DNA of 64,000 nucleotides, taken from Azospirillum brasilense. GTDB taxonomy: Bacteria > Pseudomonadota > Alphaproteobacteria > Azospirillales > Azospirillaceae. Below are positions 6,978-15,521 of this stretch, in pieces. The position numbers and the translations under genes were made by a program. How positions within the stretch are numbered: the first letter of the stretch is position 1; every line of letters begins with the position of its first letter. The stretch spans positions 62,001 through 126,000 of the forward strand of contig NZ_QOKV01000002.1 of NCBI RefSeq assembly GCF_008365405.1, in the 5' to 3' direction. The notes beneath the pieces are model-generated. The model worked only from the letters and a program-made list of their open reading frames with translations, had not been told where the DNA came from and made no database searches.

Positions 6978-8567
6978 ATGCCGACCACGACCGACGACCT
7001 TCAGAGCGGCGCCCCCGACGTTGCGGCGCTGGAGCGGCGGTTGCGGGCCGCGCCCGACGATCTCGCGGCGACGCAGGAGCTGGCCGGGTTGCTGCTCCGG
7101 ACAGGCCGCGCGGCCGAGGCCGAGCCCCACGCCCGCAACGCGGTCCGGCTGGCGCCGGAGGACGCGCGATCCCACACGCTGATGGCGCTGGTGCTGGCTG
7201 ATACCCAGCGGCCCCAGGCCGCCGAGTTCCATTACCGCCGGGCGCTGGCCCTGGCGCCGCCGGACGCCGCGACGCTGGCCAACATCGCTTGGAGCCTGAC
7301 CGGGCAGGGCCGCCTGGAGGAGGCGCGGCGGACCTACCGCCGGGCCGCGGCGCTGCACCCCTCCATCGCCCTGACCTGGCACGGCTGGGCACAAACCGAG
7401 GACGCCGCCCGCGACCTGCCCGCCGCGCAACGGCTGGTGGAGCGCGCCCGGTGCCTCGACCCCCACCACCGTGGCGCCGACACCTTCGCGGCGGCCCTGC
7501 TGGCACGGCAGGGGGACGGAGAGCAGGCGCTCGCCCTCCTGGACGCCTCGGCCGTACGCCATGGCGGCCCCAACCCCGACGCGCTGCTGGAGACGGGGCG
7601 CATCCTCGACCGGCTGGGCCGCCATGACGAGGCCTTCGCCGCCTTCGCCGCCGGCAAGGCGCTGCTGCGGCAGGCCGGGCGCCGCTACGGCGAGGAGGAG
7701 GCGGTGGACCTCATCGCGCGCCTCGCCACCTTCTTCGTGGCGCCACGCCTGCGCCTGATGCCGCGGCCCGCCACACCCGCCGCCACGGCCGCCGGGCCGC
7801 AGCCGGTCTTCATCGCGGGCGCTCCGCGTTCCGGCACCACGCTGGTCGAGCAGATCCTGTCCTGCCACCCGGCCGTCGCCGCGGGGGACGAGCTGCCCGC
7901 GCTCGGCGCGGTGGTGCGGGCGCTGCCGCAAACTCTGGGCAGCCCGCTCGGCTATCCCGAGGCGCTGTCGGAGCTGTGGATGGGCGACCAGCGCGACGGG
8001 CTGGAGCGGCTGCGCGACGCCTACCTCCGCCACGCCCGCAAGCTGGTCCCGGCCAAGCCCGGCCACACGCTGTTCACGGACAAGATGCCCTTCAACGAGA
8101 CGCATCTCGGCCTGATCGCCCTGATGTTCCCCACGGCGCCGGTGGTGCATGTGCTGCGCCACCCGCTGGACGTCGTGCTATCGATGATGGGCACCAACCT
8201 GACCCACGGCTTCCATTGCGCCAACGACGTCGAGACGGCGGCGCGCCACGTCCTGCTGGTGTTCGATCTGGTGGAGCATTACCGGCGGGAGATGCCGCTG
8301 CGCTACCTGCCGCTGCGTTACGAGGATTTGGTGCGGGAGCCGGAACCGGCGGTGCGGCGCTTGCTGGGTTTCCTCGGGCTGGGTTTCGACCGGCGCTGCC
8401 TGCGCTTCGAGGAGAACCGCCGCCACGCCCGCACGCCCAGCCACGCCCAGGTCGCGGAAAAGCTCTACAGCCGCTCCATCGACCGCCACCGCGCCTACAA
8501 GGCCCATCTGAAGCCGGCGATCCCGATCCTGGAGCCGGTCATTCTCGGGCTGGGCTACAGCCTGTAA
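6978..8567 (+). CDS. TPR-containing sulfotransferase
   Basis: A protein of 529 residues. The N-terminal half (about 15-250) is built of tetratricopeptide repeats (for example AAEAEPHARNAVRLAPEDA). The C-terminal half is a PAPS-dependent sulfotransferase: the 5'-phosphosulfate loop AGAPRSGTTLVEQIL lies at 280-294 and the 3'-phosphate motif VVHVLRHPLDVVLSMM at 389-404. Such TPR-sulfotransferases are common in proteobacteria near glycosyltransferases and probably sulfate glycans or peptides; the acceptor is unknown. The start at ATG 6978 follows AGGGGA at 6962-6967. The next gene begins 8 bases after the stop and also has TPR units. Confidence 0.85.
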   Translation: MPTTTDDLQSGAPDVAALERRLRAAPDDLAATQELAGLLLRTGRAAEAEPHARNAVRLAPEDARSHTLMALVLADTQRPQAAEFHYRRALALAPPDAATLANIAWSLTGQGRLEEARRTYRRAAALHPSIALTWHGWAQTEDAARDLPAAQRLVERARCLDPHHRGADTFAAALLARQGDGEQALALLDASAVRHGGPNPDALLETGRILDRLGRHDEAFAAFAAGKALLRQAGRRYGEEEAVDLIARLATFFVAPRLRLMPRPATPAATAAGPQPVFIAGAPRSGTTLVEQILSCHPAVAAGDELPALGAVVRALPQTLGSPLGYPEALSELWMGDQRDGLERLRDAYLRHARKLVPAKPGHTLFTDKMPFNETHLGLIALMFPTAPVVHVLRHPLDVVLSMMGTNLTHGFHCANDVETAARHVLLVFDLVEHYRREMPLRYLPLRYEDLVREPEPAVRRLLGFLGLGFDRRCLRFEENRRHARTPSHAQVAEKLYSRSIDRHRAYKAHLKPAIPILEPVILGLGYSL

Positions 8568-8575
8568 CCGCAGCC

Positions 8576-9784
8576 ATGCCGAGCACGCCATCCGACAGCG
8601 ACCTGTGCGAAATCCGCCGCCGTGAAGGCCGGCTGGACGAGGCCGCCGCCCATGGCCGCCGCGCCGTTGCGCTCGACCCCGGCGACGCGGCCTGTTGGTA
8701 CAATCTCGGGGTGGTGCTCTACGACCGGCTGGAGGTCGCGGCGTCGATCTCCTGCGAGCGGCGCGCCGTCCGCCTCCGCCCGGACTGGCCGGGGCCGCAC
8801 TTCGAGCTGGCCGAGGGGCTTCTGCTCTCCGGGCAATGGGGGGAGGGGTGGCGCGAATACGAATGGCGCTGGCGCCTTCGCGGCGTGCCGCCGCTGGTCC
8901 CGCCGTCGCTCCTGACGCGCGGCGGCTCGTCCGCCCCGCGGCCGTGGGATGGGCGCCCCTTGCCCGAGGGCATTCTGCTGCTGGTCGCCGACCAAGGCTT
9001 CGGCGACACCATCCAGTTCGCCCGCTACCTGCCGATGGCGGCGGCGCTCTGCCCGGCTCTCGTGGTGGCGTGCAGCCCGGAGATCCTGCCGGTGATCCGC
9101 GCGCTTCCCGGCGGACACCGGATCGTCACCGATTGGGAGGAGGCGCCGCCCTTCGACGCCTACGCCGCGCTGTCGGGCCTGCCGGGGCTGTTCGGCACGG
9201 GGATCGACACCGTCCCGCCGCCGCTCCCCGGCCTGCGGGCCGAGCCGGAGCGGGTGCAGCGCTGGGCGGAGCGCCTGGACGGGCTGCTGCCCCGCGGCTA
9301 CCGCCGCGTCGGGCTGGTCTGGGCGGGGCGCCCGACCCACGGCAACGACCGCAACCGCTCCCTGCCTCTCGCCCAACTGGCGCCGTTCTTTGCGCTGGAG
9401 AAGACCGCGCTGGTGTCGCTCCAGAAGGGGCCGGCGCAGGCGGAGGCCGCCCGCTATTACGGGGCGGCGCCGCTGGTCGACTTGGGGCCGGAGCTGGAAA
9501 GTTTCGCCGATACCATGGCGGTGCTGGGGCAGCTCGACCATGTCGTCTGTGTGGACACGGCGGTCGCTCATCTGGCCGGGGCGATGGGGCGCCCGACCGC
9601 GGTTCTGCTGCCCCACGCGCCGGATTGGCGCTGGCTGCTCGGTCGCGGCGGCACGCCCTGGTATCCCACCGTCACGCTGCACCGGCAGCCGGCGCCCGGA
9701 CAATGGGATGAGGCCATCCGCGGCGCCGTCGCCGCGGTGGCCGGGGGCAGGCTCAGGGCTTCAGGGCGGCCAACCCGTCGGTGA
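8576..9784 (+). CDS. TPR protein with glycosyltransferase-like C-terminal domain
   Basis: A protein of 402 residues. The N-terminus has short TPR units (DEAAAHGRRAVALDPGDAACWYNLG). From about residue 120 it resembles the heptosyltransferase/GT9-like domain often fused to TPRs: LLLVADQGFGDTIQFARYLP near 128-147, VGLVWAGRPTHGNDRNRS near 246-263 and VVCVDTAVAHLAGAMG near 324-339. It probably modifies a surface glycan or protein together with the adjacent sulfotransferase. Donor and acceptor cannot be read from sequence. Its last 32 bases overlap the 3' end of the convergent IalB gene. Confidence 0.78.
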   Translation: MPSTPSDSDLCEIRRREGRLDEAAAHGRRAVALDPGDAACWYNLGVVLYDRLEVAASISCERRAVRLRPDWPGPHFELAEGLLLSGQWGEGWREYEWRWRLRGVPPLVPPSLLTRGGSSAPRPWDGRPLPEGILLLVADQGFGDTIQFARYLPMAAALCPALVVACSPEILPVIRALPGGHRIVTDWEEAPPFDAYAALSGLPGLFGTGIDTVPPPLPGLRAEPERVQRWAERLDGLLPRGYRRVGLVWAGRPTHGNDRNRSLPLAQLAPFFALEKTALVSLQKGPAQAEAARYYGAAPLVDLGPELESFADTMAVLGQLDHVVCVDTAVAHLAGAMGRPTAVLLPHAPDWRWLLGRGGTPWYPTVTLHRQPAPGQWDEAIRGAVAAVAGGRLRASGRPTRR

Positions 9785-10277
9785 TGCCCTTGGTGGAGAG
9801 CGGGAAGGCCACCGCCTGGGTCCCGCCATAGGGGCGAACCGTGATCTGCGCGCTCTTGGAGCGGCGCAGCGCGGTCAGCGTCGCCTCGTCCATCGGGGCG
9901 TTGGCGAGGCAGCCGTCCTGGATGCACTGCTGGTAGGTCAGCGGCAGCGGCTTGCCGTCGTCGATGGTCAGCGCCGCGCCGGCGCGCAGGTCGACGCCCA
10001 GCGGCAGGATGACGACCATCACCCCTTTGCCGTCGGGGGCGAAATAGCCCACCGAGGCCTTGAGGATGCGGGTCGCCTGCTTCGCCTCCTTGTTCTCCAT
10101 CACGCGGGTCTGCGACAGGAAGCAGCGCGGCTTGCCGTCGGGGGGCGTCTCGCATTCGGTTTGCCAGTCGCCGAAGGTCTTGCCCGGCTCCACCGCCCCG
10201 GCGGGCAGGCCGCCCGCGAGGAGGAGGGGGAGCGCCGCCAGCGCCCCCGTGATGATCGCCTTGCGCATCGCCGTCAT
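9753..10277 (-). CDS. Invasion-associated locus B (IalB) family protein
   Basis: A protein of 174 residues starting at MTAMRK. An upstream in-frame ATG at 10295 would lie inside the end of the autotransporter gene and is less likely. There is a Sec signal peptide (ITGALAALPLLLAGGLPAGA) followed by the family hallmark FGDWQTEC and conserved Cys in CFLSQ and QCIQDGCLANAPMD, probably disulfide-bonded in the periplasm. IalB was named in Bartonella for erythrocyte invasion, but in free-living alphaproteobacteria it is an envelope protein of unknown function. It starts 5 bases after the autotransporter stop on the same strand, so the two are probably co-transcribed. Confidence 0.85.
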   Translation of the reverse strand: MTAMRKAIITGALAALPLLLAGGLPAGAVEPGKTFGDWQTECETPPDGKPRCFLSQTRVMENKEAKQATRILKASVGYFAPDGKGVMVVILPLGVDLRAGAALTIDDGKPLPLTYQQCIQDGCLANAPMDEATLTALRRSKSAQITVRPYGGTQAVAFPLSTKGITDGLAALKP

Positions 10278-10282
10278 GTTCC

Positions 10283-13200
10283 TCACAGCTTCCACTTCAG
10301 GCCGGCGGTCGCCGACACCGTGTTCTCGCGGGCGCGGATCGCGTCCTGGACGCCGATGGTGGCGGTCAGCCGGTCGTCCAACGCCACGCCCAGCCCGGCG
10401 CCGACCACCAGGGCGTCGCGGCCCGGCTTGCTGGCGTCGGCGGCGAAGGCCACACCGCCCAGCCGGTTGGTGGTGGAGGCCGTGGCGTCGGCGAAGTCAT
10501 GCTCCCATGCCAGGGCGGCGTTGGGCAGCAGGCGCCAGCCGCCGACCGTCACGCTGGTGCCGGCGCGCACGCCGAGCGAACTGCGCAGGCTGGTCCAGCC
10601 CGCCGCCTCGACGTCCAGCGCCACGCCGCCGCCGGACTCGCGGAAGGCCTCGCGGGTGATGCGGTCGAAGCGCAGGCCGGCCCGCGGCTCGATCCAGGCG
10701 CTGTCCGACCCGGCGAAGGCCATGCGGTGACCGGCGGCGATCTCGACGGAGAAATCGTGACCGTCGGCGCTGCCGCTGGCGCCCTGGCCCAGCGTGCCGA
10801 AGGCGATCCCGCGCGAGGCGTCGTAATTGGCGTAGCCGTAGCCGATGGCCCCCTCGACAAAGGGGCTGTCCGCCGTGCCGCGCAGGCTCCAGGAGCCGTA
10901 GAGCGTCGCCTGGTAGCTGTCCACGTCGGCCTTGCCCAGCCCGTCGCGCGAGGTGACGCGGTTGCGCAGGTAGCCGAGCGCCAAGCCGCCGCTCACGCCG
11001 TTCTCGTAACTGTGGTCGGCGCCCAGCAGGAAGCCGCCGATCCGCTCGGTGGTGCCGGCGGCGTTGCCGTCCGAGCCGGTCCGGCTGTAGGCCGCCAGCG
11101 GCTGGCCCCACACGCCGCCCGACCCGCCGCGCGACCCACTGGTCTCGCCGGTCTCGCCGACGGCGCGTGTGCCGTTGCCGCCACCGGCCAGCCGGACGCC
11201 TGAGGAGGACGCCGCGCCGCCGCGCAGGGCCGACAGGCGGCTCTCCACCGCGCTGCCGAACAGACGGCGGTTGGTGCGGTCGGCGGCCAGTGTGTCGGCG
11301 TGCAGCTTGCCCGAAAGCTGGTCGAGCGCCCCGGCGATGCCGCTGCCCGGCAGGCCGTAGAGGCCGCTGAACAGCGGGGCGGCCACGCCCTCCAGCCGTG
11401 CCCCGGCGGCCGGCCGCAGCGCGTCCACCGCCGCACCGGCGGCCCGCTGGTTGGGCGTGCCGCCGCGCACCGCGTAGTTGGTCGGAGTGACCACCAGCCG
11501 GACGGTGTTGGCGCCGTACAGCGTGTCGAAGCGGGTGCCGGCCGGCAGGCCCGCCGCCGGCTGGGTCACCGCGGCGAAGCTGCCGGACACGCCGCCGTCC
11601 GCCTGGACGATGGTGAAGCTCTGCCCCAGCGTGGCGGTGTAGGCGTTGGTGGCGTCGCCGCTGATGCCGCGCAGCACCGGAGCCAGGGTGCCGCCGGCGG
11701 TGAAGGACGCGGTCTCGACGCGGATCTGATCGTGATAGCCGGCGCCGTTGCCGGCGGTCGGGCCGTCGATCTCGGCGCGCAGCACGCTGGTGCCGGTCAG
11801 CGTCACGGCGGACCGGAAGGTCAGCACGCCGGGGGAGTTGCCGGGCAACAGGGTGCCGGACAGCACCGCCGGCCCGACGACCACGCCGTGCCCGCCGAAC
11901 GTCGATCCGGCGCCGGTGGTCAACGATCCGGCGACGACCCCGTCCACCGTGGCCGCGGCGCCGCTGCCCAGCGTGACCGCCCCGGTGGTACCGGTGGCCG
12001 CCACGGTGATGGTGCCGTCGCCGACGGTGACCGGCGCCATGACGACGCCGGCCAGGGTGGCGGTGCCACCGGAGGTGACGGTGACCGCCCCGTTGACCGC
12101 GCCGTTGACGGCGACGGTCAGGGTGCCGCCCTGGACCGCCAGCGTGCCTCCTACGCCGCCGCCCTCGACGACGGTCATCGCGCCGCCGCGGGCGACCGTC
12201 ACCGGGACGGCCACGACGCCGCCGACCGTGGCGCTGCCGCCGTCGTTCAGCGCCAGCGTGCCGCCGGCGACCACGCCGCTTTTCGCAATGTTCAGGGCCG
12301 CGCCGCCGCTGACGGACAAGCCGCCGGCGTTGGCGAGCTGGCCGGAGACGACCACCGCACCGGGACCGCTGGCGGTGAGTGCGCCGCTGCCGCCGACGGA
12401 GCCCGCCAGGGTAACGGTGCTGCCGTCCGGCGTGATGGTGCCGCCACGGCTGGTCACGGTGACGGATTGGCCGAGCGTCAGCGGCGACGCCGGACGCAGC
12501 GTGCCGCCGTCGAAGGTGACGGAGCCGCTCTGGACCGCGCCGTCGCCGTTGGTGAAGCTGGGGCGGCTGGTGTCGATCACGCCGGCCGCCGGAGGCGTGG
12601 GGGTGGGCTCGGGATTCGGGGTCGGATCGGGGTTCGGATTAGGGTTGGGGTTCGGATTAGGGTTGGGATTGGGGTTCGGCTCCGGCTCCGGCTCCGGGAT
12701 CACCTTGGTGAGGGTGAGCTGAATCCGCTTGTTCGCCGTGTCCAGGGTGGCCGTCGGGGTCAGCGTCGGGTCGCTGTTGGTGACGGCGGTGAAGCCTCCG
12801 GACACGCCGCCCGCCGCCGTCAGGATGGTGTAGGTCGTGCTGTCGCCGTAGCCGCCGCCGGTGGAGGTGATGGCCAGCGCGCCGCCCATCATGGCGGTGC
12901 CGGTGACGGCCAGCTTGCTGGCGGTGCTGGAGGTCGTCCGGATCGCCAGCGTGCTGCCGCTCTGCTGCGTGTAGTTGCCGGTGATGGTCAGCGTGCCGGG
13001 CGTAGCGGCGCCGCCGGGAGTCAGGGTGGTGCCGGACGGGCTGGTCACGGTGCCGACGACCGTGCCCGTCCCGGCGAGCGTCGTCCCGCTGGCGAGCTGG
13101 AGCGCGGTGGTGAGCGAGCCGTCGACACGCAGCGTTCCGGTCTGGACGTCCGTCGTCGTGACCGAACTCGTGCCGCCCAGGGTCCACTGCGTTCCGGTGA

Positions 13201-14092
13201 GGGTCAGGGTGGTGGTGCCGGCTATCGGCCCGGACAGGGAGCCGCTTCCTTCCAGCACGAGATTCTGAGTCCCCATGTCGTTCAACACCCCGCCGAGGAC
13301 GACGCTGGCGTCCTTCAGGATGATGGACGTGGGGGATACGGTTGCAGCGGTTCTGATCGCACTGAAGCCGGGACCGGCGACGATCGTTCCGTGGTTGATG
13401 ATGGTGGATGGACCGACGATGGAAATTGCGTCGGTTGGCCCGATGATCGTGCCGTAATTGGTGATTGCGCTCGGCGCCAAGGAGCCCTGGACCTTGATTG
13501 CGGGATACTGTGTCTGGAAATACTGGTTTTCCGGCATCAAACTCTTGATCAGCGCGGTCCGGTCCGCCGAAGATCCGTTCGTGATTTCGGCAGCGTGGGC
13601 GGTTTCGATGGCCGACCAGTTGCCGATCACCGTCCCGGTGTTCTGGATGACCGATGTCGACCCGTTCGAACCGTTCAACAGAATGCCGACATAGGCATTC
13701 GTCACATGAATCAGGCCGGAGTTGATGACGGTGCCGTAATTCTGCGCGTAGATGCCGTCGGCTTGGTTGTAACCTGCCAGAAGTGAAATCCTGATGGTGC
13801 CCTGGTTGGTCAGAGTCCAACCGCCGTTCGCGTTGATCCAGACGCCGGTGCCCAGATCGTTCGGGTCCGTTCCGGTGCCGCTGTCGACCACGCCACCGGT
13901 GCTGGTGATGAGGATGTTGCTTCCGCCCGGATAGAAGGACTGGTTCGTGATGGTCGACAGCGTCTCGATCGGCGCCGCGCTCGCGGCGAGCGACACGCCG
14001 AGCGCGATGGGGGCGGCGACCATCGCCGGAAGGCGCCCGCCCGACATCAGGCTTTGGCGGATGGTGTCGAGGGAGGATGGCGACGGCGGCAT
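10283..14092 (-). CDS. Autotransporter (type Va) adhesin with NP-rich linker and C-terminal beta-barrel
   Basis: A protein of 1,269 residues from ATG 14092, chosen for AAGGTGAG about 6 bases upstream; a longer reading frame exists to 14197 without such a site. A signal peptide lies at about 15-40 (MVAAPIALGVSLAASAA). The passenger consists of beta-helix-type repeats to about 460, then a low-complexity linker of NP/EP dipeptides (about 464-500), then further Gly/Ala/Val-rich repeats of the form GGTATVGGVV. The C-terminal 280 residues form an autotransporter beta-domain (VWGQPLAAYSRTGSD through the terminal strand ending LKWKL). No catalytic triad is evident, so an adhesin or aggregation role is most likely. 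IalB is encoded just downstream. Confidence 0.88.
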   Translation of the reverse strand: MPPSPSSLDTIRQSLMSGGRLPAMVAAPIALGVSLAASAAPIETLSTITNQSFYPGGSNILITSTGGVVDSGTGTDPNDLGTGVWINANGGWTLTNQGTIRISLLAGYNQADGIYAQNYGTVINSGLIHVTNAYVGILLNGSNGSTSVIQNTGTVIGNWSAIETAHAAEITNGSSADRTALIKSLMPENQYFQTQYPAIKVQGSLAPSAITNYGTIIGPTDAISIVGPSTIINHGTIVAGPGFSAIRTAATVSPTSIILKDASVVLGGVLNDMGTQNLVLEGSGSLSGPIAGTTTLTLTGTQWTLGGTSSVTTTDVQTGTLRVDGSLTTALQLASGTTLAGTGTVVGTVTSPSGTTLTPGGAATPGTLTITGNYTQQSGSTLAIRTTSSTASKLAVTGTAMMGGALAITSTGGGYGDSTTYTILTAAGGVSGGFTAVTNSDPTLTPTATLDTANKRIQLTLTKVIPEPEPEPNPNPNPNPNPNPNPNPDPTPNPEPTPTPPAAGVIDTSRPSFTNGDGAVQSGSVTFDGGTLRPASPLTLGQSVTVTSRGGTITPDGSTVTLAGSVGGSGALTASGPGAVVVSGQLANAGGLSVSGGAALNIAKSGVVAGGTLALNDGGSATVGGVVAVPVTVARGGAMTVVEGGGVGGTLAVQGGTLTVAVNGAVNGAVTVTSGGTATLAGVVMAPVTVGDGTITVAATGTTGAVTLGSGAAATVDGVVAGSLTTGAGSTFGGHGVVVGPAVLSGTLLPGNSPGVLTFRSAVTLTGTSVLRAEIDGPTAGNGAGYHDQIRVETASFTAGGTLAPVLRGISGDATNAYTATLGQSFTIVQADGGVSGSFAAVTQPAAGLPAGTRFDTLYGANTVRLVVTPTNYAVRGGTPNQRAAGAAVDALRPAAGARLEGVAAPLFSGLYGLPGSGIAGALDQLSGKLHADTLAADRTNRRLFGSAVESRLSALRGGAASSSGVRLAGGGNGTRAVGETGETSGSRGGSGGVWGQPLAAYSRTGSDGNAAGTTERIGGFLLGADHSYENGVSGGLALGYLRNRVTSRDGLGKADVDSYQATLYGSWSLRGTADSPFVEGAIGYGYANYDASRGIAFGTLGQGASGSADGHDFSVEIAAGHRMAFAGSDSAWIEPRAGLRFDRITREAFRESGGGVALDVEAAGWTSLRSSLGVRAGTSVTVGGWRLLPNAALAWEHDFADATASTTNRLGGVAFAADASKPGRDALVVGAGLGVALDDRLTATIGVQDAIRARENTVSATAGLKWKL
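12600..12700. repeat. Low-complexity direct repeats encoding the NP/EP linker of the autotransporter
   Basis: Two perfect adjacent copies of GGTTCGGATTAGGGTTGG (12631-12648 and 12649-12666) are flanked by partial copies and by three tandem GGCTCC hexamers (about 12678-12697). On the coding strand they give repeated Asn-Pro and Glu-Pro dipeptides. Such tracts are slippage-prone, and because units are multiples of three the linker length could vary without frameshift. Confidence 0.8.
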
Positions 14093-14541
14093 GGGCGACT
14101 CACCTTGCAAGCGGGGCTTAAGCGTTACGACCAATGGTATGAACCACCCAATCATAACGAGCACCACTTTTGACCGCCAAGAAAAATTACAAAGCAAACA
14201 GAACTCTTCATGCTTGATTTTTTTCTAATGTCACAGCATGTTTCAAAGTATATTTATGGTTTTGCTCCCTGTTATTGCGGGTTTGTTGCTTCAACAACTG
14301 TATTTTTGAGAAATTCTCCTGAAGTAGAAAGTTCTCATGAAAGTTTTCACGTTTTATAAGTAACTACTTTATGGAAATTTGCATTTCGGAATGACGAAAT
14401 TTGTTGCAAGCGATGTTCTTGCAGAGCCCTGAGGGGTCTTCACGGCACTATTGCCGCCAATTCCAACGCCAATGTTAATGATTGGGAGCCATCGTTCCAA
14501 CGCCGGCGGCCCTTGTCGAAGGACCGCCGGGATGGCGACGC
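14093..14541. other. AT-rich intergenic region upstream of the autotransporter
   Basis: About 450 bases without a credible gene. The section 14160-14480 is strikingly AT-rich for this genome, with T-runs and poly-A stretches. On the minus strand TATACT (within AAATATACTTT) could be a -10 element for the autotransporter, but I see no convincing -35. The composition suggests curvature and H-NS/MucR-type silencing or regulation, which is an inference only. Confidence 0.6.
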
Positions 14542-14967
14542 CTACGCGAGGCGGGCGTTCAGGGTGATCTCGGTTCCGGCCAGCGCCTTGGACACCGGGC
14601 AGTTCTTCTTGGCGCCCTCGGCCTGCTGCTGGAAGGTCTCGGCGTCGATGCCGGGGATCTCGGCCTCGCAGTCGAGTTCGATCTTGGTGATGGCGAAGCC
14701 CTCGCCGACCTTGTCCAGATGGACGCGGGCGGTGGTGTGGACGCGCGTCGGCGTGTGCCCGGCTTTCGACAGGCCGGCGGACAACGCCATGGAGAAGCAG
14801 CCGGCGTGGGCGGCCGCGATCAATTCCTCAGGGTTGGTGCCGGTGCCGTTCTCGAAACGCGACGGGAAGGAGTAGGCGCCTTCGAAGGCGCCGCTGCCCA
14901 GCCGCATCGTGCCCGAGCCTTGGGCAAGGTTGCCACGCCATTCCGCATCCGATTGCCGCACAGCCAT
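14542..14967 (-). CDS. OsmC/Ohr-family peroxiredoxin-like protein
   Basis: A protein of 141 residues, the normal length for OsmC. The two redox Cys are present: Cys57 in HAGCFSMAL and Cys123 in KNCPVSKAL. The family reduces organic hydroperoxides, usually with lipoylated proteins or thiols as donors. The TNPEELIAAAHAGC sequence is closer to the OsmC branch than to Ohr. It is a single gene, divergent from the carrier-protein operon and separated from the autotransporter by an AT-rich region. Confidence 0.92.
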   Translation of the reverse strand: MAVRQSDAEWRGNLAQGSGTMRLGSGAFEGAYSFPSRFENGTGTNPEELIAAAHAGCFSMALSAGLSKAGHTPTRVHTTARVHLDKVGEGFAITKIELDCEAEIPGIDAETFQQQAEGAKKNCPVSKALAGTEITLNARLA

Positions 14968-15191
14968 GGTGATCTCCCGATCTTGTGTTTGTTCGATGAA
15001 CCGCCGCTCAAGTTAGAGCCGTTCGGAGGAACGGCAATCGCCACAAGTGTTAAGCACGAGGAGCGTTTGGCACCCGAAAAGCACCCTGGGCATACGGAAA
15101 AGCAGAGGAAGGCGCAGAACAATTAAGGTTTTGTGGCGTTGTCCCCGGCACAGGGAAAGCCAGAGGTTGAATGGGGGTAAGGGGAATGAGC

Positions 15192-15521
15192 ATGCGCCAA
15201 CCGGATTGGCAGGTCGCGGCCGGAGCGCCGCCGCGGGGCGGCGATGCCCCGGCGGTCAGCGTGGGCGACATCCGGACGCTTCTGGCCGAGAGCGGTTGGC
15301 TGGCCACCGACGCTTCCAACTTGTCCGACGAGGACGATCTCTACGCCGCCGGATTGACTTCCCACGGGTCGGTGAACCTGATGCTGGCGCTGGAGGAGCG
15401 CTACGGTGTCGAGTTTCCGGAACATCTGTTGCGCCGCCGCACCTTCGAGAGCATCGCGGCGATCCGTTCCGCGGTTGCCGGTCTGCTGGACGGTGCGCCG
15501 GGCGGGATGGAGGCCGGATGA
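15192..15521 (+). CDS. Acyl/aminoacyl carrier protein
   Basis: A protein of 109 residues from ATG 15192, preceded by AAGGGG at 15179-15184; ATGs at 15186 and 15171 are in frame but badly spaced. Residues from about 25 form a carrier-protein helical bundle. The phosphopantetheine site is in [21 protein letters not shown], where the Ser of GLTSHGS replaces the usual DSL motif. Carrier proteins with such divergent sites are the partners of the SerRS-like amino acid:[carrier protein] ligases known from Bradyrhizobium. A ligase of that type is encoded two genes downstream. Its stop overlaps the flavoprotein start by four bases. Confidence 0.82.
   Translation: MRQPDWQVAAGAPPRGGDAPAVSVGDIRTLLAESGWLATDASNLSDEDDLYAAGLTSHGSVNLMLALEERYGVEFPEHLLRRRTFESIAAIRSAVAGLLDGAPGGMEAG

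Noticed and set aside
12631-12666. Telomere-like or G-quadruplex repeats (TTAGGG-like tract)
   Set aside because: The tract is coding on the minus strand for Asn-Pro repeats of a linker; resemblance to telomeric repeats is incidental.
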